Position numbers and translations under genes: made by a program
From: Mycolicibacterium iranicum
Lineage (GTDB): Bacteria; Actinomycetota; Actinomycetes; Mycobacteriales; Mycobacteriaceae
DNA length: 64,000 nucleotides
Assembly: GCF_001650495.1 (NCBI RefSeq)
Contig: NZ_LWCS01000018.1
Span: 1-64,000 of the forward strand
Direction of reading: 5' to 3'
The notes under the pieces: model-generated
Database searches by the model: none
What the model was told of the DNA's origin: nothing
What the model saw: the letters and a program-made list of their open reading frames with translations, nothing else
Shown: one piece after another, positions 8,973-17,581 of the stretch
Layout: each line of letters begins with the position of its first letter
Numbering within the stretch: the stretch's first letter is position 1

Positions 8973-9178
8973 TCAACCCGGTTTCGAAGTGCCCGCCGAC
9001 CGCGCCAGGGTCGGCCCGTAAACCGTTCCGACGCAACCGGCTTTGTTCGGCGCCAGGTCGCAGGCGGTGTCCGGCACGTCGACGAAGGTCGCGTTCCAGC
9101 CCGAAAGTTGTTGCTGGAAGGCAGTTTCGCAGACGGGCCGGTCGAAGCCGCAATTGCCACGACCGTCGGTTCTGTCTG
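8973..9178 (-). pseudogene. Possible coding remnant without a start codon, between etfD and aspC
   Basis: This 321-base gap (8858-9178) holds no complete convincing gene. One minus-strand frame stays open from inside the etfD 3' end to a TGA at 8973-8975. It reads as a compact Cys-containing peptide (CGFDRPVCETAFQQQ, then FVDVPDTACDLAPNKAGC, then VGTVYGPTL), with about 75 percent G/C in third positions by my count. There is no ATG, GTG or TTG in that frame after the etfD stop. It could be a decayed small gene or chance. Confidence 0.28.
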
Positions 9179-12100
9179 TTACTTCCGGCCCGGGCGACGT
9201 GCGCCCTTGGCGATGCCCAGGCCCTTCACCGGCGGTTCGTCGCCGACGACGCGAGCGTCACCGTTGCCCGAGCCGTTCGACGAGGACGCCGGTTCGGCGT
9301 CCGCTGCAGGTTCAGGTTCCGGCGCCGAGTCGGGCTCCGCATCTGCCACGGGCTCCGAGTCCGGCTTGGGCTCCGGCTTCGGTGCCGCGGGCGCAGCCGA
9401 CTTCTTGGCGCCCGGCCTGCGCACGCCAGGCGCGATGCCGAGGCCCTTGACCTCAGGCTCAGGGTTGGGAGCATCGTCGAGACCGCGATCGGAATCAGCG
9501 GTGTCTTCCTTGGTGTGAGCGTCTGCCTGATCCGGGTCGGCGTTCGGCGGCTGCGTGACCGTCGACTCGCCCTCGTTCGGCGCGGCTTTGGGCGCCGCGG
9601 CCTTCTTCGCACCGGGTCGGCGAGCCCCCGTCGCGATGCCGAGGCCCTTGACCTCCGGTTCGGGCTTGGCGGGCGCTTCGGCAGCAGCAGGCGCTTCCGA
9701 CGGAGCCGCGGAGGCCGCAGGAGCCGCCTTCTTGGCTCCCGGACGCTTGGCTCCGCCTGCGATGCCCAGGCCCTTGACCTCGGGCTCGGCCTTCGCGGGC
9801 TCAGCCTCGGCGGGCGCGGATTCTGCCGCGGGTGCCGCCTTCTTGGCTCCCGGGCGCTTGGCGCCACCGGCGATGCCCAGACCCTTGGCGGGAGCAGCCG
9901 CTGGCGTCGCCGTCGACTCGGCGGCGGCCGCGGTCTTCTTGCCGGGCTTCTTCGCCCCGCCTGCCACCCCGAGTCCGGTGACCGGCTTGGTGGCCGTCGA
10001 TGCCTTGGCCTCGGCCGGCGCGGCTTCTTCGGCTTCTTCCTCGGCCTCGGCAGGTTCTTCGGCCTCGGCGGGGGCCTCGGCCGCGATCTTGGCCGCACGC
10101 TCCTCGGCTTCCTTTGCCGCCGCGCCCTTTTCGGGCAATGCGAACGCGCTCTTGTCGAGTGAACCGAGCAGCAGCTGAGCGACGTCGAGGACCTCGGGGG
10201 CCTTCTCCAGACTGCGGGTGGACGTGACGTCGTCGACGCCGTCGGTCATCATCACGCGGCAGAACGGGCAACCCGTCGCGATCGCCGAAGCGCCAGTGTC
10301 GACGGCCTCCTCGGACCGCTCGACGTTGACGCGCTTGCCGATGTGCTCTTCCATCCACATCCGCGCGCCACCGGCGCCGCAGCACAGACCGCGATCGGCG
10401 TGGCGCGGCATCTCGGTCAGTTTCGCGCCCGACGCCCCGATCAGCTCACGCGGAGCGGAGTACTCCTTGTTGTGGCGGCCGAGGTAGCACGGATCGTGAT
10501 AGGTGATGTCCATCCCGGAGTCCGAAGCAGACTTGACGGGAATCAACTTCTTGTCGCGGACCAGCCTGTTCAGCAGCTGCGTGTGGTGCAGCACCGTGTA
10601 GTTGCCGCCGAGCTGCGGATATTCGCGGCCCAGGGTGTTGAAGCAGTGCGGGCAGGTGACGACGACCTTGCGGTCGACCCGCTCGACACCTTCGAACAGG
10701 TCGTTGAGGGTCTCGACGTTCTGTGAGGCGAGCTGCTGGAACAGGAACTCGTTGCCCGAGCGGCGGGCGGAGTCGCCGTTGCAGGTTTCACCCTCGCCCA
10801 GCACCAGGTACTTGACTCCTGCGGCGGCGAGCAGTTCGGCGACGGCCTTGGTGGTCTTCTTCGCGCGGTCCTCGAACGCGCCGGCGCAGCCGACCCAGAA
10901 CAGGTACTCGTAGCCCTCGAACGAGTCGACGTCCTTGCCGAAGACCGGCACGTCGAAGTCGACCTCGTCGATCCAGTTGGTGCGGTCCTTGGCGTTCTGG
11001 CCCCAGGGATTGCCCTTGTTCTCCAGGTTTTTGTAGAGCACACCGAGCTCGCCGGGGAACTCGGACTCCATCATCACCTGGTAGCGGCGCATGTCGACGA
11101 TGTGGTCGATGTGCTCGATGTCGACCGGGCACTGTTCGACGCAGGCACCGCAGGTGGTGCAGGACCACAGCACGTCCGGGTCGATCACGCCGCCCTGTTC
11201 GAGGGTGCCGACCAGCGGGCGTAGTGCCTGCTCGGGGCCGGAGCCCATGATGCGCTCGAAGCCGGACTCGGGGACGTGCTCGTGCGAGTGCTCCTCGCTC
11301 TTCTTCTCGCCGCGCAGCTCCTCGCCGAGACCCCCTTCGGGGGTGTTCTCCAGCGGGCTCTCCTTGTCGCCCAGGATGTACGGCGCCTTCGCGAACATAT
11401 GGTCGCGCAGGTTCATGATCACGAGCTTCGGAGACAGCGGCTTTCCCGTGTTCCACGCCGGGCACTGCGACTGACAACGCCCGCACTCGGTGCAGGTGGT
11501 CATGTCGAGGTAGCCCTTCCACGTGAAGTCCTCGATCTTGCCGCGGCCCAGGACCGCGTCCTCGGCGGGATCTTCGAAGTCGACCAGCTGGCCCTTTGAT
11601 TCGACGGGAAGCAGCGGGCCCAGCCCGTTGGGCATCCGCTTGAAGGTGACGTTGATCGGGGCCAGGCCGATGTGCAGGTGCTTGGAGTGCAGCACGATCA
11701 GCAGGAACACCAGCATGATCGCGATGTGCGCCAGCAGGGCCAGCGTCTCGATCCACTCGTTGGCGGGTTCGCCGAGCGGGTGCAGGATGGCGCCCATGAG
11801 CTGCGAGAAGAACGCACCATTGCCGTACGGCAGGGCGCCGGTGTTGACGGCGGCGCCGCGCACCAGCGCGTAGGTCCAGATGACGTTGAAGATCATGAAC
11901 AGGATCAGCCAGGCGCCACCGGTGTGCGATCCGTAGAACCGGGAGTCGCGGCCGTGCTTCTTGGGCTCGCCGACGATGCGGATGATCGCGAACGTGATGA
12001 TGCCGAGTAGGACGGCGACGGCGAAGAAGTCCTGGAGGAAGCCCAGGCCGTCCCAGCGTCCGATCAGCGGGATGTGGAAGTCGTGGTCGACGAGCTGGCC

Positions 12101-12385
12101 GAAGGCCTCGACATAGACCGAGCCGAGGATGAAGAAGCCCCACATCGTGAAGAAGTGCGCGATGCCGGGAACGGACCAGCGCAGCAGCCTGGTTTGCCCG
12201 AAGACCTCTTCGAATTGCGTGGTGATGCGCTTCTGAAGATTGTCCTTGCGGTTGTTGCCTTCGCTCAACGGTTGCCCGGAGCGGATCAGCTTTGTCAGCC
12301 AGAGCACGCGTTTGACGGCGAGCACGCCGACCACGGCGATCATCAGGACCCCAACGACGATCCTGATCAGCATCTGCGTATCCAC
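9179..12385 (-). CDS. etfD: EtfD: membrane Fe-S oxidoreductase for electron transfer flavoprotein, with repeat tail
   Basis: 1068 aa. The N-terminal third is a membrane domain related to nitrate-reductase gamma/HdrE (IVVGVLMIAVVGVLAVKRVLW, FFTMWGFFILGSVYVEAFG, LALLAHIAIMLVFLLIVLHS). Two 4Fe-4S motifs (CTECGRCQSQCP, CTTCGACVEQCP) and two CCG-type cysteine domains (HDPCYLGRHN, LCCGAGGARMW) follow. Rv0338c, the M. tuberculosis counterpart, has been reported as EtfD, passing electrons from acyl-CoA dehydrogenases via EtfBA to the membrane. The last 250 or so residues are an Ala/Glu/Pro-rich tail with six copies of a [KT]GLG[IV]AxG[AV][KR][KR]PG[AKR]K motif. GTG 12385 is supported by GGAGG five bases upstream. 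Confidence 0.9.
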   Translation of the reverse strand: MDTQMLIRIVVGVLMIAVVGVLAVKRVLWLTKLIRSGQPLSEGNNRKDNLQKRITTQFEEVFGQTRLLRWSVPGIAHFFTMWGFFILGSVYVEAFGQLVDHDFHIPLIGRWDGLGFLQDFFAVAVLLGIITFAIIRIVGEPKKHGRDSRFYGSHTGGAWLILFMIFNVIWTYALVRGAAVNTGALPYGNGAFFSQLMGAILHPLGEPANEWIETLALLAHIAIMLVFLLIVLHSKHLHIGLAPINVTFKRMPNGLGPLLPVESKGQLVDFEDPAEDAVLGRGKIEDFTWKGYLDMTTCTECGRCQSQCPAWNTGKPLSPKLVIMNLRDHMFAKAPYILGDKESPLENTPEGGLGEELRGEKKSEEHSHEHVPESGFERIMGSGPEQALRPLVGTLEQGGVIDPDVLWSCTTCGACVEQCPVDIEHIDHIVDMRRYQVMMESEFPGELGVLYKNLENKGNPWGQNAKDRTNWIDEVDFDVPVFGKDVDSFEGYEYLFWVGCAGAFEDRAKKTTKAVAELLAAAGVKYLVLGEGETCNGDSARRSGNEFLFQQLASQNVETLNDLFEGVERVDRKVVVTCPHCFNTLGREYPQLGGNYTVLHHTQLLNRLVRDKKLIPVKSASDSGMDITYHDPCYLGRHNKEYSAPRELIGASGAKLTEMPRHADRGLCCGAGGARMWMEEHIGKRVNVERSEEAVDTGASAIATGCPFCRVMMTDGVDDVTSTRSLEKAPEVLDVAQLLLGSLDKSAFALPEKGAAAKEAEERAAKIAAEAPAEAEEPAEAEEEAEEAAPAEAKASTATKPVTGLGVAGGAKKPGKKTAAAAESTATPAAAPAKGLGIAGGAKRPGAKKAAPAAESAPAEAEPAKAEPEVKGLGIAGGAKRPGAKKAAPAASAAPSEAPAAAEAPAKPEPEVKGLGIATGARRPGAKKAAAPKAAPNEGESTVTQPPNADPDQADAHTKEDTADSDRGLDDAPNPEPEVKGLGIAPGVRRPGAKKSAAPAAPKPEPKPDSEPVADAEPDSAPEPEPAADAEPASSSNGSGNGDARVVGDEPPVKGLGIAKGARRPGRK
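9182..10010 (-). repeat. Six-copy GLGIA-x-G-A-[KR]-RPG protein motif repeat in the EtfD tail
   Basis: In protein order the copies are VTGLGVAGGAKKPGKK, AKGLGIAGGAKRPGAKK, VKGLGIAGGAKRPGAKK, VKGLGIATGARRPGAKK, VKGLGIAPGVRRPGAKK and VKGLGIAKGARRPGRK. The last forms the very C terminus. Linkers of 20-60 residues are Ala/Glu/Pro-rich and poorly conserved, while the 14-residue cores are nearly identical. That pattern suggests a selected short linear motif. Confidence 0.85.
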
Positions 12386-12404
12386 GCGGGCCTCCGGATT
12401 TCTT

Positions 12405-12420
12405 GTTACCCGAGGGTAAC
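12405..12420. promoter_or_regulatory. Palindromic operator candidate 1 upstream of etfD
   Basis: GTTACCC-GA-GGGTAAC is a perfect 7-base inverted repeat about 20 bases upstream of the etfD start codon. It resembles a TetR-type operator (TTAC...GTAA). Its centre is 25 bases from that of the second palindrome. Confidence 0.6.
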
Positions 12421-12429
12421 TTAGTCTAT

Positions 12430-12445
12430 GTTACTTGAGAGTAAC
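12430..12445. promoter_or_regulatory. Palindromic operator candidate 2 upstream of etfD
   Basis: GTTACT-TGAG-AGTAAC is a perfect 6-base inverted repeat sharing the GTTAC/GTAAC arms with the neighbouring palindrome. Two related palindromes in the etfD leader suggest binding by one dimeric repressor, plausibly one responding to acyl-CoA or lipid supply. The regulator is not identifiable here. Confidence 0.6.
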
Positions 12446-12527
12446 TTAAGCGCGGTGCCTGCTCATAGTTACATCTGGCACAGAATGCGCGCTACGAAGG
12501 CTCACCTAACTAACCCGGTTAGACGGG

Positions 12528-15023
12528 TCATGACCCCGCTGAGGGCTCGAGCTGAGCGCGCAACATCGACAGCATCGCCGACCTGGATTCCGCACCGAGC
12601 CGCCGCCGGATCCGCGCCACGTGATGCTCCACGGTCTTTGCCGAGATGAAGAGTTGGGAACCGATCTCGCGATACGGCATGCCCTGCAGAAGCAGCTCGG
12701 CGACCTCGCGTTCGCGATCCGACAGATGTGCTGCACCCCGCTGCCCGACCACGCGTGACGGCGCCGCATCGGGTCGTTCGGGAACGGGGGCCGCAAGAGC
12801 CGGTTCCGGCGCTGCGGCCGCCTGCTTGAGGTCGCGCGCGAGCTGCAACATCGCCTGCGACACCCGCGGATCCGTGGTCTGCAGCGCGGCCTGACCCGCC
12901 AGCCGGGTCGCGTCCCAGGTGTGCCCGTGCTGGGCGAGACCCCGCGCCGCGATGGTGACGTCCGCCACGTCGACGTGGTTGGCGAGCACCCGCAACCATG
13001 TCCTACCTGCCGTGGCCAGGGCCTTCGCGAAGGAACTGCCTGCGGCGGCGGCGGTCAGCGCCTGGCCGTGCGGCGCGACGGCGTCAGGCGCATTCGCCAG
13101 GATGCCGGCGTGCACGCCCGCCCAGTGCAAAGGCACCGCCCACAGCACCGGGTCGCCCAGCCCCGCCAGCAACGCGAAGGCACCGTCGAGCGCATGCTGC
13201 AGCTGGTCGACCTGCCGCATGCGGGCCGCGGCGATCCACAGTTCACCCAGCGGGAGGGCGGCGAACACATCGGGCGAGGTCTCGGCCAACACCTCCATCG
13301 CGGAATACCAGTGCTTCTGCATGGCACCGCTGTCACCGGCCCGACGGGCGATGCCGGTGTGCAGCGCCGCCGCCCACAGAGCGTCCCGCCGGTGCAAGTC
13401 GGCGACATCCTCGGACGGCGCCGCGGCGGCGGCGGCGGTCAGCTGCCCGTCCTGCATGTGCGCCCACCCCAGGAGGAGACGATGCCGATGGGTGACGAAG
13501 ATCGCATCGACCCGGTCAGGTTGCCCGTCGGTGTGCACGCAGCGTCCGATCACGCTTCGTGCCCGCACAGGGTCGCCGCTGTGGAGCGCGGCGAGGGTGA
13601 CCAGCGCGGCGGGCGTGTCAGGGAGAACGCCGCCGTGGACCCCTTCCGCGGACAGCGATTGACTGAGCCGCGTCACCGCCACCGGATAGGGCTGCTCCAG
13701 CGTCGTCACGAGGCCTTCGGTGACGCTGCGGGCGGCCCGAGCGACCGATGTAGGAGGTCCGGAGGGCCGTTCGTCGGCGATGGCCCGGGCAGCGGCAGCG
13801 TCACCGGCGGCCAGCGCAGTGATGGTCGCGGCCGCCGAGACGACCGCATCGGCAGTGGGGCCGAGCCAGCGGAACAGGTCTGCGGCTTGGGCGGCCCCGC
13901 CGTCGTGCATCGCGATGCTGGCCGCGATCCGCACTGCGGCGGCGCGCTCGTTGGGGTCCTGCGAGGTGAGTAGGTCGTCGCAGAGCCGGCCGGCCGTCGC
14001 ACAGTCACCGGTCAGTGCCAGGGCATCCGCCAGTTGTGCACTCAATGCCGTGGCGCCGGCGTCTGCGGCGGCGCGGTACAGGCGCGCGGCACGAGCCGGG
14101 TGCCCGCGGGAGTCACCGGCCAGGTCGGTCAACGCGACGGCGAGCCGATCGTCGCGCAGTCCGTGCTCAGCCAATCGGAGGGCGAGTTCGGCGGTCAGCG
14201 TCGACAGCTCGAGCTGTGACTGCAGAACCGACACTTCAATGTCGTGATGCCGTGCTGCACCGGCAATTTGGGCGATCCCATCATGGGCGGTGCGCAGGAA
14301 GGACGGCGGATGAGAGGGCTCGATCAGCGCGCTCGCGCGCGCCCTGTCGACCGACGCGAGGGCGACATCCGCCGGCATCCGCAACGCCGCGGCGACGTCG
14401 TCGGGCCCGAGGCCCGCACTCAGCGACGTGACAAGCAGTGTGTCGAGCAGCTCTTCATCGACGCGACGAAGCCGCTCGATCAGAGCAAACCGCGCGGTCT
14501 GTCGAACCGCCGCGGCGCCGTCGGCGACCGCCGACAACGCGGCGCTGAGTAGAAAGGGCAGGCCGCCTGTCGCGGAGGCGAGGACCCGCAGCAACTCGGG
14601 GCCGACGGGAGTGCCGAGGACCGTTGTGGCGACGCGAGCGATCTCCGCCGGGGGTAGCGGCGCCAGTGCGACGGCGGGATTCTCCCGCTCCAGCGCCGTG
14701 ACGAGCCGTCGCAGGCTGAGCCGGTGGGCGAGCGGTTGCGTGGCGACGATCACGGTCGCACGCGGGTCCGCGACAAGCGTTGTGAGACGGTCTAATTCGT
14801 CGTCGTCGAGCAGGTCGGCATCGTCGACGACCACCGCAGCCTCTGCCGACGCGTCCGGGCGAGTGGCGACGCGACGGCCCGCCGACCGCATCGAAGCCCG
14901 CAGCGCCGACAGCACCGTGGACTTGCCCGTGCCGACGCCGCCGGTCACCACCAGCTTGGTCGGTGCTTCGGGGTCGTTGTCGACGGCCGCCAGCGCCTCA
15001 CGGGCGGCAGGCAGCACATCCAT
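12528..15023 (-). CDS. iniR: IniR: AAA-type ATPase and LuxR-family regulator of the ini genes
   Basis: 831 aa, a large ATP-binding LuxR (LAL/STAND-like) regulator. The P-loop is GGVGTGKST at residues 28-36, with a Walker B-like stretch AAVVVDDADLLDDDEL and a long helical sensor region. The C-terminal LuxR HTH is LSDREREVAELLLQGMPYREI followed by SAKTVEHHVARIRRRLG. It lies between etfD and the ini cluster exactly as Rv0339c does. IniR is reported to control iniBAC, and free trehalose has been proposed as its signal. CCCCTA repeats in both ini promoter regions are candidate binding sites. Confidence 0.88.
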   Translation of the reverse strand: MDVLPAAREALAAVDNDPEAPTKLVVTGGVGTGKSTVLSALRASMRSAGRRVATRPDASAEAAVVVDDADLLDDDELDRLTTLVADPRATVIVATQPLAHRLSLRRLVTALERENPAVALAPLPPAEIARVATTVLGTPVGPELLRVLASATGGLPFLLSAALSAVADGAAAVRQTARFALIERLRRVDEELLDTLLVTSLSAGLGPDDVAAALRMPADVALASVDRARASALIEPSHPPSFLRTAHDGIAQIAGAARHHDIEVSVLQSQLELSTLTAELALRLAEHGLRDDRLAVALTDLAGDSRGHPARAARLYRAAADAGATALSAQLADALALTGDCATAGRLCDDLLTSQDPNERAAAVRIAASIAMHDGGAAQAADLFRWLGPTADAVVSAAATITALAAGDAAAARAIADERPSGPPTSVARAARSVTEGLVTTLEQPYPVAVTRLSQSLSAEGVHGGVLPDTPAALVTLAALHSGDPVRARSVIGRCVHTDGQPDRVDAIFVTHRHRLLLGWAHMQDGQLTAAAAAAPSEDVADLHRRDALWAAALHTGIARRAGDSGAMQKHWYSAMEVLAETSPDVFAALPLGELWIAAARMRQVDQLQHALDGAFALLAGLGDPVLWAVPLHWAGVHAGILANAPDAVAPHGQALTAAAAGSSFAKALATAGRTWLRVLANHVDVADVTIAARGLAQHGHTWDATRLAGQAALQTTDPRVSQAMLQLARDLKQAAAAPEPALAAPVPERPDAAPSRVVGQRGAAHLSDREREVAELLLQGMPYREIGSQLFISAKTVEHHVARIRRRLGAESRSAMLSMLRAQLEPSAGS

Positions 15024-15033
15024 CGCGCGAAGG

Positions 15034-16848
15034 TCAGGCGCCGGCGTCGGGGATGACGGTGGTGACGATCGGATCCGGGTCGTCGGTCGGCTCGGGCTCC
15101 GGAGCGGCTGTGGTCGTCGGCGGCTGTGTTGTGGTGGGCGGTTGCGTCGTGGTCGGCTGCGTGGTCGTGGTCCGCGTCGTCGTGGTTGTCGTCGGCGTGG
15201 TGGTGGTCGTGGTCGTGGTCGTTGTCGTGGTGGTCGTCGACGTGGCCGATGACGTTGTCGACGGGGTGGTCGTCGTCGACGGGGGAGGAGGTGGCGGCGG
15301 CTGGCTGACGGTGGTGGTCGCGATGCCGTCGGGTCCGACCGTGACGGTGGTGACCGGCGGGGGCAATTCGACCGGCGTCGTCTCGCCCGGTGTGGTGGAG
15401 GCTGTTTCGGTGACGGTCTCGGAGCTTCCGTCCGAACTCGTCAGCGTGATCGCGAGGCCCCCGACCGCGAGCAACGCCGCGGCCGCGGCCAGGCCGAACA
15501 GCAGCGGCGGCCGCTTGTACCAGGGCAGCGGGGCGAGTTCGTCGCGGTAGTCGTCGTCCTCCGGTGTGAACGCGACGGGCGGACGAGCGGCGGTCGAGCT
15601 CGGATCCGTGTACGCGGCCGAGGCCGTGTAGTCGGCGCCGGTGTAGGGCGCCGGATCCGCGACCGCGTCGTCGTCTTGCGACCAGGCCAGGGCGCCGCCG
15701 GCGACCGGTGCCGCCGGACCCAGCGCGGTCGGGACGTCCGCCGCGGGTCCCATCGCGGTCGGCACGTCGGCCGCTGCAGCCATCCCGGTCGGGGCCATGC
15801 CCGTCGGAGCGTCGCCCTCGAGGCTCTGGTTGGCGAGCAGCGCCGCGCCGGCGGCGATGTTCAGCTGCGCTCGGGGGGTGGTGACGACGGGTGCGCGCAG
15901 CTGCTCGGACAACCGTTGGGTCACCAGCGGGATCGCGGCTCCGCCGCCGACCGTCGCGATCGCTGAAATATCTTGTGCGGCAACGCCATTGTTCTCCAGC
16001 GTGTCACCGATGAGATTGAGCAAACCGTCGAGCGGTTCGGAGATGAGCTGTTCGAGTTCGGGTCGGGTCACCCGAACGTCGGAGCGGAATCCGGGCAGGT
16101 CGACCGGAACCGCCGTGGCGGTCTCGGCCGACAGTCGCTCCTTGGCGGCGCGGCACTCGTCCCGCAACCGGGCCAGCGGACCGACCGCCGCCGTTCCCGA
16201 GGTGTCGGCGGCGTTGCTGTCCGAAACCCCGGCCAGCACATGGTCGAGCAGCGCGCGGTCGATGCCGTCGCCGGAGAACTCGGGGTAGCGCGCCGTCTGC
16301 CCGACCGTGACGAGGCTGGCGCCTGCGTCTGCCAGGGTGACGCTGGATCCCCCTGCGCCGAGATCGACGAGGACGATCACGCCGCTGCCGGGCAGCCCGG
16401 GTGTGTTCTTCAGGGACGCGAGCGCCGCGGTGGAGTCGGGGATCAGCGTGGCGGGCACACCGTCGGGCGACAGGCCCGGCACGCTGCGCAGGGCTCCACG
16501 CAGAGCGCCGACCGTGCCGGGACCCCAGTGCGACGGCACGGCGACGGTTACCGGCGAGCCGCCGTCGACCAGACGGGCCATCGCGTCGAGCGCGGCGGCA
16601 AGCACCTGCTCCCCACGATGCGACGTCCCGTCCGCCGCGACGAGCGGCACAGGGTCCCCGACCCGCTCGACGAAGCCGCTGAGCACAATCCCGGCCTCGT
16701 TGTGGTCGGGGATCTCACCAGGTGCGCCGACCTCCGGAGCCTGACCGGGGAACAGGGTGAGGATGGAGCGGCGCGTCACGGGCGGACGGCCGACGCGGGC
16801 TGCGACGAGATTGGTCGTCCCGATCGACAACCCCAGGGGTTCGGTCAT
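15034..16848 (-). CDS. Membrane-anchored Hsp70-fold protein with exported Thr/Pro-rich tail (paralog 1)
   Basis: 604 aa from ATG 16848, with GGAGAC as ribosome site. Residues 1-345 follow the Hsp70/actin ATPase fold: phosphate-1 loop LSIGTTNLVAA, phosphate-2 VLVDLGAGGSSVTL, and adenosine motif [19 protein letters not shown]. No Hsp70 substrate-binding domain follows. Instead there is a linker, the juxtamembrane motif LPWYKRP, one membrane helix (about 448-470) and a tail made of Pro and long Thr runs ending in acidic PEPEPTDDPDP. The tail should lie outside the membrane. The paralog at 22335 shares the blocks FVERxGDPVPL and RxAKERLS. Divergent from the first IniB-type gene; role unknown. Confidence 0.8.
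   Translation of the reverse strand: MTEPLGLSIGTTNLVAARVGRPPVTRRSILTLFPGQAPEVGAPGEIPDHNEAGIVLSGFVERVGDPVPLVAADGTSHRGEQVLAAALDAMARLVDGGSPVTVAVPSHWGPGTVGALRGALRSVPGLSPDGVPATLIPDSTAALASLKNTPGLPGSGVIVLVDLGAGGSSVTLADAGASLVTVGQTARYPEFSGDGIDRALLDHVLAGVSDSNAADTSGTAAVGPLARLRDECRAAKERLSAETATAVPVDLPGFRSDVRVTRPELEQLISEPLDGLLNLIGDTLENNGVAAQDISAIATVGGGAAIPLVTQRLSEQLRAPVVTTPRAQLNIAAGAALLANQSLEGDAPTGMAPTGMAAAADVPTAMGPAADVPTALGPAAPVAGGALAWSQDDDAVADPAPYTGADYTASAAYTDPSSTAARPPVAFTPEDDDYRDELAPLPWYKRPPLLFGLAAAAALLAVGGLAITLTSSDGSSETVTETASTTPGETTPVELPPPVTTVTVGPDGIATTTVSQPPPPPPPSTTTTPSTTSSATSTTTTTTTTTTTTTTPTTTTTTRTTTTQPTTTQPPTTTQPPTTTAAPEPEPTDDPDPIVTTVIPDAGA
15110..15300. repeat. Trinucleotide-like low-complexity tract encoding poly-Thr
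   Basis: Imperfect GTC/GTG/GTT triplets on the plus strand encode the Thr runs of the Hsp70-like tail on the minus strand. Such tracts are prone to slippage, and tail length probably varies between strains. Confidence 0.7.
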
Positions 16849-16913
16849 GGCGGCGTCTCCTGTCTGGACCGTGCACCACCTTAGCGGCTCGTCGACCACC
16901 GACAACCGACATT

Positions 16914-16951
16914 CCCCTAGTGTGGCGGATCCCCTAGTAGGTGATCCCCTA
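16914..16951. promoter_or_regulatory. CCCCTA repeat array in the divergent ini promoter region
   Basis: CCCCTAG at 16914-16920, CCCCTAG at 16931-16937 and CCCCTA at 16946-16951 are direct repeats 15-17 bases apart. They lie between the divergent Hsp70-like gene and the Rv0340-like gene. The same word recurs upstream of iniB, so this is a candidate site for IniR or another ini regulator. Confidence 0.55.
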
Positions 16952-17057
16952 ACGCTGCTTCGAACCGCCCGGGTTGCGCACCGATCCAGGGGCGGATTTT
17001 CGCCAATAGCATTGTCGGCACCAGGACGGATCGTGATCACCCGAAGGGAACGTGGCC

Positions 17058-17570
17058 GTGGCGAACTCGCTACTCGACTTCGTGATGTCGCTCGTGCGGG
17101 ATCCCGACGCCGCCGCACGCTACGCAGCAGATCCGGCACAAGCCCTTGCCGACGCGCATCTGGGCAATGTGACCACTGCCGATGTCCAGAATCTGATTCC
17201 CGTGGTGTCGGAATCGCTGTCGATGGCAGCGCCGACGCACAGCCTCGACCCGCTGGATTTCCAACCCGTCAGCAATGTCTGGGCGAGCGGCGCGGCGACG
17301 GCGGCCTTCGATGCGTTCGACGACCAGGTGCCGTCACCCGTCGTCGACGAAGCGCAGACCGACGCCCCCGTCATCATCGATGGTCTCGACCATGGCGTCG
17401 ATGCGCTGACCGGCGCCGATATGGCCGATCCGGTGGTATCGCTGCAGATCGCCGATCCGGAGTTCGATGATCCCGGACCCACAGGGATCGCGATCGTCGA
17501 CGACTGGGCGCAGCCGTTCGACATTCCTGACACCGGCGACCAGACCTCGGGCTTCGATCTCTTCGACTGA
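17058..17570 (+). CDS. IniB N-domain protein, Rv0340-like
   Basis: 170 aa from GTG 17058; GTG 17052 is possible, but the GAAGGGA run ending at 17049 fits 17058 better. The first 50 residues (NSLLDFVMSLVRDPDAAARY, then PAQALADAHLGNVT) are the same N-terminal helical domain found at the start of IniB in the next gene. The rest is acidic and Asp/Pro-rich, with no membrane segment or signal peptide. The position between iniR and iniB matches Rv0340. A strong terminator follows, so it is not simply co-transcribed with iniB. Function unknown. Confidence 0.75.
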   Translation: MANSLLDFVMSLVRDPDAAARYAADPAQALADAHLGNVTTADVQNLIPVVSESLSMAAPTHSLDPLDFQPVSNVWASGAATAAFDAFDDQVPSPVVDEAQTDAPVIIDGLDHGVDALTGADMADPVVSLQIADPEFDDPGPTGIAIVDDWAQPFDIPDTGDQTSGFDLFD

Positions 17571-17581
17571 CCGCTCAGCAC

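Noticed and set aside
7502..10162. 886-codon open frame on the plus strand across aspC and the etfD tail
   Set aside because: It is antisense to two well-supported genes, has no recognisable domain, and its Arg/Gly-rich and Leu-rich composition is what the opposite strand of GC-rich coding DNA gives.
12430..12450. HAIR (HspR) element upstream of etfD (ACTTGAGAGTAACTTAAG)
   Set aside because: It contains CTTGAG, but the second arm and N7 spacing do not fit ACTCAAG. The TTAC palindromes explain the symmetry better.
15034..17139. Longer start at 17139 for the first Hsp70-like protein
   Set aside because: It would cross the ini promoter repeats and the Rv0340-like gene. ATG 16848 has a ribosome site and starts at the phosphate-1 strand.
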